From NCBI GenBank assembly GCA_037903355.1, contig JBAJFE010000005.1, forward strand, positions 434,001 to 498,000: DNA of 64,000 bases. Direction: 5' to 3'. A model generated the notes under the pieces. It made no database searches. It was not told the origin of the DNA and worked only from the letters and a program-made list of their open reading frames with translations. The DNA is from Trichuris trichiura. Lineage: Eukaryota; Nematoda; Enoplea; Trichinellida; Trichuridae. The first letter of the stretch is position 1. Every line of letters starts with the position of its first letter. Shown one piece after another: positions 60,789 to 64,000 of the stretch. The position numbers were made by a program, and so were the translations under genes.

Positions 60789-63700
60789 TCATTGCTCCTC
60801 CTTTTCGTCTTCAGGCGCCAAAGCAATGCAGACGCGACTTGGCACGTAAACAAGCAAATGGTGAGGGCGACCAGCGTATTCGTAGGGAAAAGTCAAATGG
60901 CGGCTGTTTGGATCCAACCTGTTTTGGCCGCCGAACTCCGATGCATCGCTGTTCAAGACAAGCTTGTACCTATTAATGGGCGTACAGTGACGCCATTATG
61001 ACGTCAAATCAATGGTGACGTACTTGCCGGGGCGAGCAACGCCCACTTTATAGTCGGGAAAGCTTTTCGAACAATGAAAGTTGAAAACGAAAAGAACGCC
61101 ACCACGTTCGAACGCTATCACTTTGTCATCTTCATGTTTCCACGAGGTGAAACCCTGCAGCAAAAAAAAATGAAAAATAATTGTACGTTCCATCAATCTT
61201 GCGCAATATTTTCTAAGATCTTAGGAGCGCTAAAACAATTCGCGTCTCGGCTAATGGCATGTCGTATTTCGTAAAGCGCTTATTTTTACATAACCTAAGC
61301 TTTGATTAAAAAGCACAGTTGCCTTGAACGTCATGCATCGAAAAATGCGAAAAGGAAACTTAGCTTTACGCTCTGTACTTTCTTACGCGCGGTGTACAGT
61401 AAGACATTACCTGAAAACAGTTACAAACAAGCACGTATTTTGAAAACGTAGCTCTTGCAAGAAATATGACATCACCTGTATGCCACATGTTAACCATCGT
61501 AAAACTCAAAAATTTTACAGTTGCCTAAACGTTCGCTACCATGTAAAGCTGCACTCCAAAGAAGTCGACAAAGCAAATAGGACGAAAGAATGCAGCACGC
61601 GATTAACGAAAAGGCGGAAACATGAAGAAAAATGAAAAATACCTATTTTTGTATACGCAAACTGTCCAATATGCTATAAGCTCTCCTTCAAAGCTAAGCT
61701 TTTTAAAATGGCTGTACTAACCAATCGAGCGTCCTTCGGGAACGTATCAAAACTAGGACGTGCGATTACAGATAACAGCCTGTTTAAAACTAAGGCGCCT
61801 CATTTCGAGGAAGCTGTTGAACTATGATAATCAGGTAGCTAGCTACAGTAGACAATCGCTTATCTTAAATGCTCACAGCCAGAAGAGCTCAGGATTTGAG
61901 CTTCTTTCAGATGTTAGAATATTTATATACATATGCGTAAGTAGCGGTCGTTTAAGGCTAAATATGAAACTCATCTGTTTTACACATACGTTACCTAAGC
62001 AAAATGAAAACAGTTTCATAGAATACAGTGAAATTTCGTTATTCGAACTTAGGGTCATTCGAATTCGCTGAGAACGATAGATAAACAGTACGAGCTAACG
62101 ATGATCAAGCTACAAAGCTATCGTGGCAGGCCTTCTGAAAAACGGCTTAATTTTGGAGTGCTTTCTTATCGCTTACGTGGGGCTGGTTCGATAAACACCT
62201 TTGAACGTAACAGCAATACGCAGGCCAGTTAAAGCTATTTAATTTTCAAATTTCTAACATATACTACAGTAGGCATTGTACCTGCAAATCAATTGATCTT
62301 TTATTACCCGAAGAGCTCCGCGTCAAGTTTAGTCAAAATAATAAGACAGCGCTGAGCCTTTATTTTTTTAAACCTAAACCGACAAACAGAAATAAAAGAA
62401 AGGTAGTAACTTCGGCTGTGCTAACTCAGTAAATCAGTATGCGGGCATCAAGAATGTTCTATTTTAATAATCGTTGACAACTGATGAGCCGGCCAAGGTC
62501 GCTTGCTTCATTGAGTGTCACTTTTGCTTTAACAAGCATTCTTTGGTTTTATAAGCTGACACTAGTTTAAGCATCACGTGAAGTTCCACGTGTGAATTAC
62601 CATCTGCGTAATCAGGTGCCCTACCGGTGTACTGTAGGTTCGCGGACCGCCATGTTCTGCCGTTGGCTAAGCCTAAGCCTAAGCACAAGGCCTTACTTAA
62701 ACGTAGGCTGAGCTAAGGAGAAAGATCAAATGGCCAGCGTACTTGACAGTAAGCGCAGTACAGAACGGCTGGCTTGCTTGTCAGAACGAAACCTGCATTT
62801 CCTAAAGGTAGGGCAGCTCAGTGACAAGATTATTAGATCCTGAATTTTGAAACATTCGGGAAAAGGAAAATTTTCTACCTTATTTCTATTTTTATACAGA
62901 CCGAATGTTTACCCCAAAAAAACTAAGCTAGACAGTGACGTAAGCAGTGGCACTTCAACTGAAGAAGGTATACAAGCGGTTGAAAAGCAAAAATTTTAAA
63001 AATGCTTAACTATACAACAGGGAGCGCTTGCGCAACTGCTCGCTAGAAACTTCTATTACGCAAACGTGAAAACTTACCGGTCCCGACGAAAGCCAATGGT
63101 ACTTTTCCTCGGCCATGTTCATTGCCCTGTCCCAGTTGTTCAAGAATTTGTAGCGCAACAAATCGTCATCCACCAAATTCCATTGCCTTCGGCAGTAGTG
63201 ATAGCTGACATTGTTTCCCGCCCGAGGGAAGTCCAACCATTCGGGATGACCAAACTCATTTCCTACAATTCGATAAACAAATGAGGAACAACGTTTGAAA
63301 AAGCAGATATCCGCTTACCCATAAAGTTAAGCCATCCTTCACCGCCCAAAGCGTGAGTTATCAAACGTATCATTTTATGCAACGCAAGGCCGCGTTCAAT
63401 AATCGGAGTAAGAGGCGTAATAGTCGACATGAAGTCGTACATTTCTGGAAAAGCAAATAAAAACAACAATAATAACATAAAACAAAAAGGCTATTTTTTT
63501 TAAAACCTTTATCCATCAGCCAAAAAGCAATGGTTTTGTCACCCACTAAAGCTTGGTCATGCGACTCCGCGTAGGCAATACATTTCTCTCCGTAACGACG
63601 ATTTTCCATCGTGAAAACAATGTCGCCCATTTTCCACTCTTCATCGCGTTTTTCTTTCAACAACTCTATCCATTTATCAGGAATTGCCATTGCCAGTCTG

Positions 63701-64000
63701 TAGTCAAAACCGAGGCCGCCTTCTTCGACGGGTCGGCATAAAGCCGGTAAGCCGCTCACTTCCTAAACAACTGTCATTATTACGTTCTTGTATAAAATTT
63801 CGTACGGAATATAGATGAAAGCGACAGTGAAACAACAGGAAAGGCAAACCTCTGCAATTGTGATGATATGCGGGTATATTTTCTTCATGGAATAATTTGC
63901 CAACATCAGGTAGACCAAGGAGTCCGTATCCGCATTTAAATTAAAATATTCGTTATAGTCGCCGGAAAATCCATGTCCTAAAAAAAATTTACGCACCTCT
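60789..64000 (-). CDS. 1,4-alpha-glucan (glycogen) branching enzyme, C-terminal part
   Basis: Exons on the minus strand: 64000-63997 (cut by the window edge), 63977-63850, 63762-63507, 63444-63319, 63262-63078, 61154-61024 and 60969-60789, all in phase. The protein shows [16 protein letters not shown] (catalytic acid Glu), [31 protein letters not shown] (third catalytic Asp), [36 protein letters not shown], then the C-terminal beta domain with [13 protein letters not shown] and [10 protein letters not shown]. This is the GH13 branching enzyme (GBE1) that makes alpha-1,6 branches in glycogen in the cytosol. The nucleophile region and everything N-terminal lie outside the window. One intron (61155-63077) is 1.9 kb. 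Confidence 0.95.
61155..63077 (-). other. 1.9 kb intron of the branching enzyme gene
   Basis: No nested coding frame is supported. It contains three CTACAGTA octamers (61843, 62264, 62630 reversed) and an interstitial TTAGGC block. It interrupts the gene between SSGP and GFTSW. Confidence 0.75.
62666..62685 (-). repeat. interstitial telomere-like TTAGGC repeat
   Basis: The plus strand reads CTAAGC/CTAAGC repeats, that is about two and a half TTAGGC units on the minus strand. TTAGGC is the telomere unit of most nematodes. The block is short and may be chance or a scar of break repair. Confidence 0.55.

Overview
The window looks like nuclear DNA of a nematode, most likely a clade I (Dorylaimia, Trichuris/Trichinella-type) worm. 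The reasons are: genes with many introns of about 48-64 bases alternating with a few introns of 1.9-2.9 kb; a short interstitial block of the nematode telomere unit TTAGGC; a papilin with the TSP1, Cys-rich repeat, Kunitz, Ig and PLAC order of C. elegans MIG-6; and a LIN-3/Spitz-type EGF ligand. The species is an inference. No bacterial operons, CRISPR arrays or insertion sequences are present.

Layout. 0.1-0.9 kb (-): a secreted protein built from six Cys modules. 0.9-7 kb: no gene seen. 7.05-8.34 kb (-): an NK2.1-class homeobox gene. 8.3-16.7 kb: gene desert between the divergent homeobox and papilin genes. 16.67-26.86 kb (+): complete 16-exon papilin. 27.57-29.39 kb (-): complete 7-exon Rab1 GTPase. 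30.08-30.15 kb (-): tRNA-Cys with a duplicated 3' end. 30.39-31.12 kb (-): intronless uridine-cytidine kinase. 32.53-35.38 kb (+): complete 9-exon BTBD7 homologue. 35.4-38.9 kb: a candidate signal-peptide exon and a strong hairpin. 38.9-41.9 kb (-): a Ly6/three-finger protein in two recognised exons. 42-47.6 kb: repeats, including two copies of a structured element with a hammerhead-like core and long AAT/ATT microsatellites. 47.6-48.1 kb (+): a small putative gene. 48-53.7 kb: nothing recognised. 53.7-56.36 kb (+): EGF ligand of LIN-3/Spitz type (3' exons firm, 5' exons unresolved). 57.7-58.9 kb (+): a protein with three OB-fold/cold-shock-like repeats. 59.42-60.45 kb (-): complete 6-exon TAF8. 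60.79-64.0 kb (-): 3' part of the glycogen branching enzyme gene, running off the right edge.

The genes are unrelated in pathway, as expected for a eukaryotic chromosome: extracellular matrix and signalling (papilin, EGF ligand, three-finger protein), trafficking (Rab1), nucleotide salvage, transcription (NK2.1, TAF8), glycogen synthesis and translation (tRNA-Cys). Gene models were built by hand by joining exons at GT-AG (twice GC-AG) sites that keep phase and domain continuity. For papilin, Rab1, BTBD7, TAF8, the OB-fold protein and the homeobox gene the exon lengths sum to a whole number of codons. The observations most worth following are the paired hammerhead-like elements, the tRNA-Cys trailer duplication, the six-module Cys protein, the triple OB-fold protein, and an enriched octamer, CTACAGTA.
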